Positions 1 to 10,200 are shown, counted from the first letter of the stretch. The stretch: DNA of 21,478 nucleotides from JANPJV01 sp031425695 (GCA_031425695.1 JANPJV010000164.1:1-21478); one strand, 5' to 3'. Numbers and translations are program-made. Notes: generated from the sequence alone by a model not told the origin.

Positions 1-44
1 AGAACCTCCAGTGGGGCAACGCCATCTCGCCCGTGCTCGACGGA

Positions 45-108
45 GTCTGCGCTATGCGCGGACGCTTTCCCCAAATTCAGGCGAGAAGAGTCCGCGCGCA
101 GCGCAGAC
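45..108. repeat. Imperfect inverted repeat upstream of the NAD salvage genes
   Basis: Two 19-base arms, 45-63 and 90-108, are reverse complements at 17 of 19 positions and enclose a 26-base loop. The hairpin lies in the gene-free first 235 bases. It could be a REP-like intergenic element or part of a terminator for a gene left of the window. No T-run follows directly, so a classical intrinsic terminator is not shown. The rest of 1-235 holds no convincing gene. The only other notable sequence is a CCCGGG-ATAGA-CCCGGG pair near 190-206, which might be an operator but has no known match. Confidence 0.6.
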
Positions 109-235
109 CCACCAGGAGCGCGGTACTCCAAATTCGATTCAGCCTCCCCTCAGCCCCACCGCAAATCTAAGCGTATGCTCGTCTCGCACCCGGGATAGAC
201 CCGGGCCGCGTCCAACTCAACCGTGAGGGATTCTC

Positions 236-1279
236 ATGGATTTTGATTACCTGGTCTTCATTGGCCGCTTCGAACCTTTCCACAACGGTCATGCCTTCGT
301 TGCCCGGCATGCGCTGACGCGTGCGCGCAAGCTGATCGTGCTGGTCGGCTCCGCACAGACCCCGCGGACCCTGCGCAATCCTTGGTCCGCTTCCGAGCGA
401 GCGGTCATGATCCGGGCGGCGCTCGAGGAAACGGGTGACCGTCTCATCCTTGGCTCGATTCGCGACCATCTCTACAACGAAGCGCAGTGGATCGCCGGCG
501 TCCAGCGCGCCGTAGCGGACGCCATGACGGCCGATGGCGCGCCAGCGAATGCGCGGGTCGGCATGGTCGGCCAGGACAAGGACGCGAGCAGCTACTACCT
601 CGCCGAATTTCCGCAATGGCCGCTGCTTGATGTGCGTCGCAGCGAGACCTTGTCGGCGACCGACCTGCGCCGCTACCTGTTTGCGGCCGATGCGCTGCCG
701 GGCGCCATGCGCATGCTCGAAGCCAACCTGCCGCGACCGGTCTTCGAGATGCTGGACGCTTTCCGCGAGACGTCTCCGGCGTACACGCAGCTGGTAGCCG
801 AGCACCGCTTCATCGAGAACTATCGCGCCGGCTGGGCCAAGGCGCCCTACCCGCCCACGTTCGTGACCACCGACGCCGTCGTCGTGCACTCGGGCCATAT
901 CCTGCTCGTGCGCCGCCGCGCCGAGCCCGGCAAAGGCCTGTGGGCACTGCCCGGCGGTTTCATCCAGCACGGCGAGAGCATCCTCGACGGCTGCCTGCGC
1001 GAGCTGCGCGAAGAAACCCGCCTCAAGCTGCCGGTGCCGGTGCTGCGCGGGTCGATCAAGAACAGCCAGGTCTTCGACCACCCCGAACGCTCGATGCGCG
1101 GCCGCACCATCACCCACGCCTGGCACTTCGAGTTCCCCGCCGGTGAACTGCCGCCAGTCAAGGGCGGCGACGACGCCGACAAAGCCCGCTGGTTCCCCTT
1201 GAGCGACGCCCTCGACATGGGCACCCAACTCTTCGAGGACCATCTGCACATCATCGAGTACTTCGTTGGTCGGGGGTAA
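236..1279 (+). CDS. Bifunctional NMN adenylyltransferase / Nudix hydrolase
   Basis: The protein has 347 aa and two enzyme domains. Residues 1-180 form a nucleotidyltransferase domain that joins NMN and ATP to make NAD. It shows the nucleotide-binding motif GRFEPFHNGH at residues 10-19 and a second motif, SETLSATDLRR, near 136-146, in the place of the family's ISSTxxR. Residues about 205-345 form a Nudix domain. Its box at 241-262 (GFIQHGE, then RELREET) follows G-x5-E-x7-REL-x-EE, but the late glycine of the consensus is replaced by Arg (EETRL). Known fusions of this kind pair NMN adenylyltransferase with ADP-ribose pyrophosphatase, so NMN produced either way can be recycled to NAD. The ATG is supported by GAGGG seven or so bases upstream. 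The next gene makes NMN, which fits a salvage pathway. The protein should be cytosolic. Subfamily naming (NadM-Nudix) is from architecture only. Confidence 0.93.
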   Translation: MDFDYLVFIGRFEPFHNGHAFVARHALTRARKLIVLVGSAQTPRTLRNPWSASERAVMIRAALEETGDRLILGSIRDHLYNEAQWIAGVQRAVADAMTADGAPANARVGMVGQDKDASSYYLAEFPQWPLLDVRRSETLSATDLRRYLFAADALPGAMRMLEANLPRPVFEMLDAFRETSPAYTQLVAEHRFIENYRAGWAKAPYPPTFVTTDAVVVHSGHILLVRRRAEPGKGLWALPGGFIQHGESILDGCLRELREETRLKLPVPVLRGSIKNSQVFDHPERSMRGRTITHAWHFEFPAGELPPVKGGDDADKARWFPLSDALDMGTQLFEDHLHIIEYFVGRG

Positions 1280-1280
1280 G

Positions 1281-1450
1281 AAAAAGCAGAGCTCTTATCC
1301 ACAGATTTCGCAGATTTGCGCAGATTTTTTCCGGATGCGTGCGCGTCGCCGACAAGGAACCGACTGCACCATCGACGACTATGTCGAGCTTTTCTAATCG
1401 CTCTTAATCTGCGGAAATCTGCGTAATCTGCGGATAAAAAGCTTTTGCTG
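1281..1450. repeat. Large palindromic intergenic element built from AGATTnCGC-type units
   Basis: The 239-base gap between the two NAD salvage genes is mostly filled by an imperfect inverted repeat. The left arm is about 1281-1330 and the right arm about 1403-1450, with roughly 70 bases between. Each arm is itself made of tandem 10-12 base units resembling CAGATTTCGCAGATTTGCG, and the outer ends both carry TTATCC(A/G)CAG. The arms match at most positions over 36 bases or more. The element could fold as a long hairpin in the nicotinamide salvage mRNA, or be a miniature mobile element. Similar AGATT/CGC-rich palindromes are, from memory, frequent between genes in environmental Gammaproteobacteria. 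The remaining bases, 1451-1502, show nothing I can name. Confidence 0.75.
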
Positions 1451-1518
1451 TACAGACACCCACACACCCCGCCAGCGGACAGACCGCCGGCATCACCGAC
1501 GCGAAGGAGATTCCCGTC

Positions 1519-2940
1519 ATGCAGCACTTAGACAACCTGATCCTCAACACCGACAGCTACAAGGCCAGTCATTGGCTGCAATACCCGCCGGGCACGGATG
1601 CGACGTTCTTCTATGTGGAGTCGCGCGGTGGGCAGTACGAGCGCACGTTGTTCTTCGGTCTGCAGGCGATCATCAAGGGCGCGCTGTTGCGGCCGGTCAC
1701 GCATGCCGACGTGGACGAGGCGCGCGACTTTTTTGCGGCGCATGGCGAGCCCTTCAACGAGGCCGGCTGGCATCGCATCGTCGATGTCCATGGCGGGCGC
1801 TTGCCGATTCGCATCCGTGCCGTCCCTGAAGGCGCGGTCGTGCCGACCCATCAGGCACTGGTGACCATCGAGTCGACTGACGCTGAAGCCTACTGGCTGC
1901 CTTCATACCTCGAAACCCTGCTGCTGCGCCTGTGGTATCCGGTGACAGTGGCGACGGTGAGCTGGCATGCCAAGCGCACCATCCGCAAGTTCCTGCTCAA
2001 AACGTCGGACGACCCGGAGGGCCAGCTGCCCTTCAAGCTGCACGATTTCGGCGCACGCGGGGTGTCCAGCCTGGAGTCGGCCGGTCTTGGCGGCGCCGCG
2101 CACCTGGTCAATTTCCTCGGCACCGACACCGTCTCGGGCGTGCTCACCGCGCGTGCGTTCTATGGCGAGCAGATGGCCGGATTCTCGATCCCGGCCGCCG
2201 AGCACAGCACCATCACCAGCTGGGGCAAGGAGCATGAGGTCGATGCCTATCGCAACATGCTCAAGCAGTTCGCCCGCCCAGGTTCGCTGGTCGCGATCGT
2301 GTCCGACAGCTACGACATCTACCAGGCCATCGACCAGCACTGGGGGATGACGCTGCGGCAGGAGGTCATCGACTCCGGCGCAACCGTGATCATTCGACCG
2401 GACTCGGGCGAACCGGTCGACGTCGTCCACCAATGCCTCGAACGGCTGGAAGCAGCCTTCGGTAGCACCACCAACGGGCGCGGCTTTCGCGTGTTGAATC
2501 ACGTGCGCGTGATCCAGGGCGACGGCGTCAATCCGGCGAGCATCCGCCAAATCCTTGAGCGCATCACGACCGCCGGCTTTTCGGCGGACAACATCGCCTT
2601 CGGCATGGGCGGGGCGCTTTTACAAAGGCTCGATCGGGACACCCAGAAGTTCGCACTCAAGTGCTCGGCCGCGCGTATCAACGGCGCCTGGCGCGACGTC
2701 TACAAAGATCCGGTCACCGACAAGGGCAAGACCTCCAAGCGCGGCCGCCTCACGTTGATCCGCAACGACGACAAGGATCTCTATCGCACTGTTCCGGTGC
2801 CGGCCGAGGTGGAACGCATAGAAGACATGGAGCTGCCAGCGGGCTGGCGGCATGCGTTGGAAACCGTCTACGAGAACGGCCGGCTGGTCCGTGACTGGAG
2901 CCTGGCCGAGGTACGCGCGCGCAGCCTGTTGGCGTTATGA
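1519..2940 (+). CDS. nadV: Nicotinamide phosphoribosyltransferase (NadV/NAMPT family)
   Basis: This 473-aa enzyme converts nicotinamide and PRPP to nicotinamide mononucleotide, the first step of the direct salvage route to NAD. The length matches bacterial and vertebrate NAMPT. Signature stretches are easy to read: DFGARGVSS at 176-184, holding F177 and R180 (human F193 and R196, which stack on and bind the nicotinamide); GTDTVSG at 201-207 with D203 (human D219); PAAEHSTITSWGK at 225-237 with catalytic H229 (human H247); IIRPDSGEP at 291-299 with R293 and D295 (human R311 and D313); and a glycine-rich phosphate site near 362-366. All key residues appear intact. ATG 1519 follows AAGGAG at 1504-1509. 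The upstream partner gene turns NMN into NAD, so the pair forms a complete two-step pathway. It should be a cytosolic dimer. Confidence 0.96.
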   Translation: MQHLDNLILNTDSYKASHWLQYPPGTDATFFYVESRGGQYERTLFFGLQAIIKGALLRPVTHADVDEARDFFAAHGEPFNEAGWHRIVDVHGGRLPIRIRAVPEGAVVPTHQALVTIESTDAEAYWLPSYLETLLLRLWYPVTVATVSWHAKRTIRKFLLKTSDDPEGQLPFKLHDFGARGVSSLESAGLGGAAHLVNFLGTDTVSGVLTARAFYGEQMAGFSIPAAEHSTITSWGKEHEVDAYRNMLKQFARPGSLVAIVSDSYDIYQAIDQHWGMTLRQEVIDSGATVIIRPDSGEPVDVVHQCLERLEAAFGSTTNGRGFRVLNHVRVIQGDGVNPASIRQILERITTAGFSADNIAFGMGGALLQRLDRDTQKFALKCSAARINGAWRDVYKDPVTDKGKTSKRGRLTLIRNDDKDLYRTVPVPAEVERIEDMELPAGWRHALETVYENGRLVRDWSLAEVRARSLLAL

Positions 2941-2946
2941 CGCCGT

Positions 2947-3028
2947 TGTAGCCCGGGTAAGCCGCAGGCGCACCCGGGAGCAGTACGCGTCGTCTTTCCC
3001 GGGTGCGGCTTCGCCTTACCCGGGCTAC
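2947..3028. repeat. REP-like palindrome with GTAGCCCGGGTAAG ends
   Basis: Immediately after nadV, the arms 2947-2979 and 2997-3028 are near-perfect reverse complements, differing only in the inner GCCGCAGGCG/GGCTTCGCC part, with a loop under 20 bases. The ends read GTAGCCCGGGTAAG and CTTACCCGGGCTAC. Palindromes of this look are a well-known multi-copy intergenic class in Xanthomonadales and some pseudomonads. It may also stop or stabilise the nadV transcript. Bases 3055-3118 that follow contain a second, weaker inverted arrangement around GTCCCC and GGGAC with TTTTGCAATGG between, possibly a degraded repeat, which I do not call separately. Confidence 0.8.
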
Positions 3029-3138
3029 GGTCGGCCGATCCGACGTCTGCCTTGGATATTGCAAGGTCGGGCCGTCCCCATTTCCGAATTTTGCAATGGG
3101 CGGGACGCGCTGTCCCCTTTGTTTACGCCACGGATGAG

Positions 3139-3155
3139 TTGGCACGTCGTTTGCG
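3139..3155 (+). promoter_or_regulatory. Sigma-54 (RpoN) promoter
   Basis: The sequence TTGGCACG-TCGT-TTGC matches the sigma-54 -24/-12 consensus TGGCACG-N4-TTGC exactly at the core, including the correct 12-base distance between the invariant GG (3141-3142) and GC (3153-3154) elements. Only the final W position is G. Transcription would start near 3166, giving a roughly 27-base leader that contains the ribosome binding site of the gene at 3193. An enhancer-binding activator would be required; I see no clear activator site in the 100 bases upstream. Confidence 0.7.
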
Positions 3156-3192
3156 TAATTGGCCGTGCTTGACCCACTTTTGGAGAATCACA

Positions 3193-4059
3193 ATGAATAA
3201 GCTCACCCCTGAAGAACGCGCTGCCACGAATGCTGACCCGATCACGGGTGAGCCGGGTTCCCATCCGGTCGGCGCTGGTGCGGGCGCGGCAGCTGGCGGC
3301 ATGGCCGGCGCGGCGATCGGTTCGGTCATCGGTCCGATTGGCACCACGGTCGGCGTGATCGTCGGTGCGGTTGCTGGCGCGATGGCTGGCAAAGCGGCGG
3401 CTGAAGCGGCTGACCCGACGATCGGCTCCGAGCCGAAGTCGCATGGCATTGGCACCACCACGGGCACTGCGGCTGGCGCCACCACGGGCGCCCTGCTGGG
3501 TGCTGCGGGCGGCCCGGTCGGCATGGTCGCGGGCGCGGCCATCGGCGGCGCGCTGGGCGGTGCGGCGGGTCATACCGCAGCCGAGAGCGTCAACCCGACG
3601 CCAGGTAACCCGGACTACCGCGGCGAGCATCCGGTGGCCAAGACCACCGGCGCGCTCGGTGGCGCGGTCGCCGGCGCGGCACTCGGTGCCGTCGGTGGAC
3701 CGGTCGGCATGGTTGCCGGCGCGGCAGTCGGCGGCGTCGTTGGCGCGGCCGCTGGCCAGCGCGGCGGCGAGGCGGTGAACCCGCACGCCGAAGACACCTA
3801 TTGGCGCGGTAACTACGCCAATGAGAGCTACGCGAGCGGCTACACGTACGAGCAGCTGCACCCGGCGTATCGAGTCGGCTACGAAAGCTATCCGCAGTAC
3901 AAGGGTCGCCAGTTCGACGACATCGAGCCGGAACTGCGCAGCCGCTATGAGACCTACGGTTCCAACGTGCCGTGGACGCAGGCCAAGTCTGCCGCCCGCG
4001 CCGCATGGAACCGCGTCGAGCGCGCCATCCCGGGCGATTTCGACCGCGACGGCAAGTAA
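3193..4059 (+). CDS. Glycine-zipper repeat protein, probable membrane-inserting stress protein
   Basis: The protein has 288 aa from ATG 3193, preceded by TTGGAG seven bases upstream. A longer in-frame start at 3052 would run across the sigma-54 promoter and is not favoured. It has no classical signal peptide. Three tandem repeats of about 54 residues (24-76, 83-136, 146-199) are rich in GxxxG glycine-zipper motifs; the last two share GGPVGMVAGAA. Each could form a helical membrane hairpin, with the GGP as turn, and each ends in a polar EAxxP/ESVNP/EAVNP segment. The C-terminal 90 residues are aromatic and charged, with YRVGYESYPQYKGRQFDDIE at about 226-245, and contain a soluble-looking helix. 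Glycine-zipper proteins are often envelope or stress proteins, but the function here is unknown. The gene is monocistronic, between its own promoter and terminator. Confidence 0.85.
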   Translation: MNKLTPEERAATNADPITGEPGSHPVGAGAGAAAGGMAGAAIGSVIGPIGTTVGVIVGAVAGAMAGKAAAEAADPTIGSEPKSHGIGTTTGTAAGATTGALLGAAGGPVGMVAGAAIGGALGGAAGHTAAESVNPTPGNPDYRGEHPVAKTTGALGGAVAGAALGAVGGPVGMVAGAAVGGVVGAAAGQRGGEAVNPHAEDTYWRGNYANESYASGYTYEQLHPAYRVGYESYPQYKGRQFDDIEPELRSRYETYGSNVPWTQAKSAARAAWNRVERAIPGDFDRDGK

Positions 4060-4144
4060 CAGCGGTGCCGGTTGTTGGTGTCGGTTTCGGTAGAGCTTAG
4101 GGCGAAGGATCGCCGCCGGAACTGGCGCCAAGTTGCTGCAGGGT

Positions 4145-4176
4145 GAAGACGGCCGCGAAAGCGGCCGTCTTCTTTT
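4145..4176 (+). terminator. Strong intrinsic terminator
   Basis: A perfect 12-bp stem (4145-4156 with 4161-4172) closes a GAAA tetraloop and is followed by TTTT. It lies 85 bases after the stop of the glycine-zipper gene. Its presence rules out an earlier start (4133) for the large downstream gene and separates the two transcription units. Confidence 0.92.
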
Positions 4177-4200
4177 GTGCGTGCGTCACCACGGGCCAGC

Positions 4201-4211
4201 TGCGAGGAATC
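4201..4211 (+). promoter_or_regulatory. Shared upstream 11-mer TGCGAGGAATC (candidate -35 region), copy 1
   Basis: TGCGAGGAATC occurs 69 bases upstream of the GTG at 4280, and again at 14719-14729 in front of the third large gene. Here it also forms a small hairpin, GCGAG-GAAT-CTCGC. The GGAAT core resembles the -35 element used by many ECF sigma factors, and an ECF gene lies nearby, but no matching -10 element is convincing at the right spacing. A second small hairpin, CTGCGC-AATCC-GCGCAG, follows at 4240-4256. Confidence 0.25.
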
Positions 4212-4279
4212 TCGCCATAGCGAGTCATCAGGAAATCGTCTGCGCAATCCGCGCAGGAACGACGCCTTGGAGGCTTACC

Positions 4280-7200
4280 GTGAGCAAGTTGGTCGTCTAT
4301 GCCGGAGAGGTTGTCGAGCGCCATGAAATCAACATCGAGGGCGGAAGCTTCTCGTCGACGATTCCCGGCACGCTGGAGAAGGTCCGACGCATCGAATGCT
4401 GGATAGGCGAACGGCCGGCGCTGGTGTTCGAGCCCTACTACGGGAGCGGACGACAACGCACGTCGAGCCTCATCTGGACGAGCACCAAGCTGCGTTTGAA
4501 GCTGCGCTGGCTTCCGTGGTTCATTGCCACCGAGGATGCTGAGCCGCTGCTCACCGAACTGATCGGGCCGCGCGACCGCCGAGCAATCATCTTGCTTCCA
4601 ACGGACTTCGCCAGCCTGGGCGCACTCGCGGCCGGGCTTGGTTTTGGCAAGGATCTGTTGAACCTCGGCACGGTCTCCGTGCCAGTTCCGAGTCTTCCGA
4701 AACCTGGCGGAAAAGGTCCCGCAGACGCTCGCCTGCGTCCGGAGCTGGTGGGGGCGGAGGCACTGGGCAAGCCCGAGGACGCACCGCTGTGCCCGACCTT
4801 GCGTTTCGGGGCGGTTGCCGTCCGTGTGGACGCCATCGATCGACCGGATGCCCTGCTGCTGTTCCTGGAGGCCGAACATAACGGAGACATCGGCGCACGG
4901 ATCCAGAACCGATTCGGCGACGGTGTGCGTGTGGTCGGACAGCAATTGCGCCAGATCCAGGCCGCCGAGCAGCTGCAAGCCGGCTACGACGCCGCGCGCC
5001 TCGAAAAGCGGGAGCACTGGCTGGAGCTCGGCGGGACCGCCGCGAACAACTTGCTGAGTCGCTGGATGGCGGACCCGATGGCGCTGGCCCTGGACACGCT
5101 GCGTGGCTCGAGCGGAGTCAGCTTCCTGCCGCTACCACCGAGTGACCAGCCATTGCGGCTGCGTTGGCGCGTCGGGCGCAGCTTGCGTCCGCTGACGCTG
5201 GATGCTCACCAGACGATCGGGCCGGAGCATTTTGAACGACCTGAAGGACTGGCGCTGCGCCTGAACCGGCCGCCGAGCTCGCCCGGCAATGACGGAGGCC
5301 ATGGGACGTGGGTGGTACCGCAGGTCAATACGCACGCCGGGACGGACCTGGCGCTCAGCGCACGCCCGATCGACCCGTGGCGACCGCCCGACGAGGGCCC
5401 GGACCAGCTCAAGATCGACCCGCTTAAGTTCCTGCAGCCACTGACATCGGTGCGCGACTACGGCAGCGAGGCAAGCACCTGCCTTTTTGCAATCGAGGCA
5501 CGCCGCAGCGACGACCTGGTCGGTTTGCGCCTCGGCAGCATGGACCTGTGGATGCCGTTTTCAGCAGGCGCGCCGCAATCATCACCCGGATCGGGTGGCT
5601 GGGTCGGCGTGTCCGCATTGCTCGAGGGGCTCCAGGTGGGACGCAAGTCCCGCCAGCGTGCAAACATCCTCGAGGCACGGGTATTCGCCAGCAACCTGCC
5701 GGTAGCGCGCCTGCTCCCGGGCAGCGACGACGCCTTGCCCGGCGAAGAAATCGTGGGTGCGGGCGTGCGCGACCCACTGCTGGTCGTCAGCTTCAGCGCG
5801 GGACCGCAACCCACCGCAACTGCGCGCCTGCAGGTCGCGGAGCACTGGGCGGCCGGCCGCGAGCGCAGCCTGAAATTGTCACTGATGCCGCCACCGACGG
5901 TCGTACCCGCGACAGCGCCGCCTGGCGCCAACCGCGCAGGCGCATTGCTAATCGATACCGGCACGCTGTTCGTTGCGCGCATCGATTCCCTGGAAATGCT
6001 CACGGGCCAGATTGGCGACAGCGAACAGCTCGCCAGCTATATCGAAGGCGAGGACGGTGCGCCACGGTGGCGGGTGGTGTGGCAGGACGATGCTGCCCGC
6101 GCGCTGCGATTGCCGCCACAGGTTCTCGGCGAGGAAATGGAGAAGGGCGGGCGCAAGCCCGACTCGACGATCGCGCCCGGCGCGCTTCTCGATTACCGCT
6201 TGAGCGTTCCCGCGCGAGTGGAGATCAAAGGCAGCGCCCTCGATCAGAACCTCCAGGAAAGCCTGTGGAACTGGCGGCAGGTATTCGGCTATCCGGGGCA
6301 GCGCGAGCCTGGTGCGGAAATCGTGCTGTCCAGCTTCGAGCTGCTGTACGGGCTCGGCGCGATGATCAACGGGCAAAGCACGACGCAGACGGTACGCTGG
6401 GTCGAGGCCTACGCGCGACGCGGCGATCTCAGTCCACTGATCGTGCTGGCGCCCGTCGAAGACGCGGCCGTTGCGCTGGATCGGCGCCTCGCTGCGCGTG
6501 AGCAGCATGGACGCCGCTGGGAGCGCACCCGCAGATCACTAGGACGCCGGCCGGCCCTGCTCGAACTGGAGCAGGATGGTCGCCGACCGCAGCCCGGTGA
6601 GAGCGTTTCGCGGCCACTGATCGACCGCGGCGTAAGTTTCCACGTGCGCCACGCAGCGGACCTCAAGTATCCGACTGGAGAGCGCCCGGCGGGAAGCGCC
6701 GCGCCGGACGGAACGCTCGCGGGTGGCGTCGGCTGGCCGTTTGAAAGCACCAATATCTACGAAGAAATCTGGCGCTCGCCCAATTCCGTCAGTGGCGAGC
6801 TCGGCGAGCCGGTGCTCACGGCGCTCGGCGGCTACGGCGACTACAAAGCGGCGTTTGCACTCGGGAAGAGCGTGATTCGCGGCCGCACTGCGCTCGGCCG
6901 CAGCGAAGTCGTAGCGGTCGAGCGCATCGGGCGCATCGCGCAATTTTGGCATCGCGCCAAGCACGTCATCGTCTATGAGCGCTCCACCCTGCCCTCCGAA
7001 CAGATGGATTGCGAGCAGCCGCGCCACGCCGGGCGACCGATCGTCCGCAAGATGGACGAATACATCGAGATCCTGCAGCCGGAGCGCCGTTACCCCGAGA
7101 ACGCAGGCACGGGAATGAGCAATGCGATGCTCAAAGGCGTACGCTTCATTTCGCGCCGGATTCCGGTGCTCAGCCGCTGGGGCCAGGATACGGCGCAGGG

Positions 7201-10200
7201 CTTCGAGGTACCTTTGTGGCATCCGGCCGCTGAGCCGCACAACTATCCGAAACCGGTCGTGATGGCGTTGCTCGCCGGCGACCCGCAGGCCGACGTGGCG
7301 GAACACCTGGCCGCATTCAGCGAACCGCAGAATCTGCGTTTTTACACCAGCACCGACGGCAGCCTGGACGCGGATTCCGACCGCTGGCCGCCATTCGCAA
7401 ACATCGATTACGTCGACCAGCCGCGCCCGCAGCCGGACACCCTGCCAGCCATGGACCCGCAGGATGGCGACGCGCCGATACCCGATGCAGCGCTGGTCCC
7501 GGCGGGCTTCGAGCGCTTCACGCACCGACTCGACCAGGCCCTGCCGAGCAACTTGATGGCCGCGCGCGGCGACGCCGTGCTCAGCGCCCGGCTGGAGGCG
7601 ATCACCCTGGTGCGTGGGCGCCTGTCGCCGGGAGCGCAGAGCCCGGACTTGGACACTCTGCGCACGCTCGGGAGCGCGCGCGAGTTGCAACAGCAAGTGC
7701 AATCGTTGGTTGAACGCGCGCGCGCCATTGCCGCCGCCGGAGAGGAGGACTTTTCCAAGCGCATGGCGCCGCTGTTGTCCGCCGCCAGCCATCTGCACCG
7801 TCAGGCCGCGGTGCTACAAGGCAGCTTTGTTTCTGCCGGATCGCATCTGCAAGCCTGGCAGCAACAACTTTCCGGTGCAGCCAGCTTGTGCACGCCGCTG
7901 CGCGAGCAGGCGCGCAGTTTCCTCGGCGAGCAGAGCGAGTCATTGCTTGGCCAGCTCGACCTGCTTTCACGGCGTTTGCTCGACAGTCTGCAGGCTTCGG
8001 GAAACACCGCCGTGGCCGAGGTCCGGCGCTGGGCCGATGAACAAGTGCAGGCACTTGAAGCCGCCCGCCGCGACGGGCTGATGGATCTTGAATCGCCCCC
8101 GTTCCGACACGGCTTCGAGGCGATCGAGAACAGCGCACGCGCAGCGCAGACCGCGCTCCGCGAGGCGCGGCGCGTGGCCTCGATGGCGTGGCAGCAAGCG
8201 CGGAGCGCGCTCGACAATGCGCTCGAGCCCTTGCCGGATCCGGGCCAGTTGCAGGGGCACGCAAACAGATTTCGGCGTGCGCTCGGATCCATCCTGGACC
8301 AGATCGAGGCCCACCTTGCGACCGAGGTGCCGCCACTGGCACGTCCCCTGATCGGCGAGCTGAGCAAGCGCATGCGCCAGCGGCTCGCAGGCTTGCTAGC
8401 ACTCCCGGACCAGCTCGACCGCTTGATCGCCCAGCAACCTGATCCGGCTTCGCTCAAAGCTGCGATTCGCCAGTCGCTCACCGACGCGGAGACGGTGCTG
8501 CTGGCGCCTGATGGCCCATTCGCAGTCGCCGATGCCCATGTCGATCGACTCGCTGCGACCGCCGCGCGCTGGCTCGCGGCAGCCCAGGCCGAGGTCGACG
8601 GCCAGGTGGTCCGCTTGAGCCACTGGAGCGAGGCAGCAATGGCTGCGCTCGAGCGCGCGATTGCCCAGGCTGCCGTCGACGGTCAAGTCGGGCTCGATGC
8701 CTTGCGCGCACAGCTCGATGGCGAAATCAGCACGCTCAAATCGCGCCTGAGGCGGGCGCTGGGCGCAGGCCTCAACGCACTCGACGTCGAGATCCAGGAA
8801 CTGTGTGCACACTGGGCCTCGATCTTCCAGCCGGTGGCCGACCTTGGAGAGGCAGCGAAGGACCGGCTCGCCGCGCTCGGCAACGAGCTCCAGGCACGAC
8901 TGGCGGCACTGAACGTCGCCAGTGCGGAACAACTCGAGCTTGCCGCCGAGTCCGCCCGGCAATGGCTGGAACAACGCGGCGACGCGTTGCGTGAGCTCGC
9001 CGAAGGCACCGAGCAAGCCCTGAAGCGCCTGGGCCAGGCGCCGAGCTTTGCCGATCCCGATGAGACCCTGCGTCTGATTCGCGCGGTCGGCGAAGGCCCG
9101 CTGCTGCCCGAAATCCGCTTCAATCGCGACCGCGTGGCCTATTTCCTCGATGACGCGCGGCGGGCAATCGAGACCAGCCCGATGGCTGCGCTCGTCAATC
9201 GTGTGGACCAGGACCTGGCCGCCTTCGGCCTGCGCATCCCGACGCGCGAGCTGCTCGACCAGATCACGCCCGACAGTCTCAAGGGGCTCGATCTGGCGAG
9301 CATTTTCCCGGACTTCGCCGGGCTCAAGAATTCCGGCCTGTTCAAAGCGCTCGAGCTCCCCGAGATTCCGAGCGACAAGATCCAGCTGCGCCATGGATTC
9401 GACAAGGACAGCCAGACCGCCTGGCTGACGGCACAGGTCGAAGTTGACTTGCCCGGCGCAAGCCCGGTGTTTGCGTTCGGTCCGCTCGAACTCATCCTTT
9501 CGGCCGCCGCCTTTCGAGCCCACTCGCGACTGCATGTCGGCCTGGATGGCGTGCAGCGCAAGGAGACCGAAGGCTCGATCCAGGGCGACTGGACCTTGAT
9601 GATCAGCAAGCAGCCTCTCGCGAGCTTGCGGCGCACGCGGCTGCGCTACACCGATGGGCGCCTGCGCTTCGAACTCGAGCCGAAGAATATCGAGCTGAAT
9701 GAGCTGATCCGCTGGATCAGCGATGCGGTCCGAACCTTCGGCGGCGAGGAAGACGGCCTGCGTCTGGAGTTGATCGACGCCGACACGGGCGTTCCGAAAG
9801 GACTGCGCGCTGTCCTTGACCTGCCGGTGCCTGTGGTCGGCGCTGGGGCCGTGACGATTCTCGGGCTGAACCTCGGTGCCCGCTTCGAGCTGCGCTTCCT
9901 GCCGCATTTCGAGCTCGCGGTCGGTTTCAATGTTGCCAGCGAAAAACAACCCTTCGCGATCTTCATCGCCTTCCTGGGCGGCGGTGGCTGGCTCGACGCC
10001 CAGGCGCGCTACCTGCCCGATTCCGGGAAGCTCGGCAGCCTGGTCACGCTCGGCATCAGTGCCGGTGCCGGCGTGGGCCTCAATCTCGGGCCCATGCGCG
10101 GCTCCGTAGTCATCCTGTTGAGTGTCTTCGGGCGCTACCTGAAGCCCCTGGAGGACACTGCCACCGGTGGGCTCTCGCTCGCGCTGTCGCTGCTGATTCG

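Noticed and set aside
11..226. 71-codon frame left of the NAD genes
   Set aside because: It spans an inverted repeat, is Arg/Ser/Pro-rich and has no ribosome site or recognisable sequence.
167..1249. 360-codon - strand frame over the NMN adenylyltransferase gene
   Set aside because: The + strand frame has clear GRFEPFHNGH and Nudix motifs, so this one is a shadow.
1281..1450. CRISPR array
   Set aside because: The short units form inverted arms without regular unique spacers or 28-36 base repeats.
4133..4279. Earlier start for the 2050-aa gene at 4133
   Set aside because: It would place the start of translation at a strong intrinsic terminator (4145-4176). GTG 4280 has a good ribosome site.
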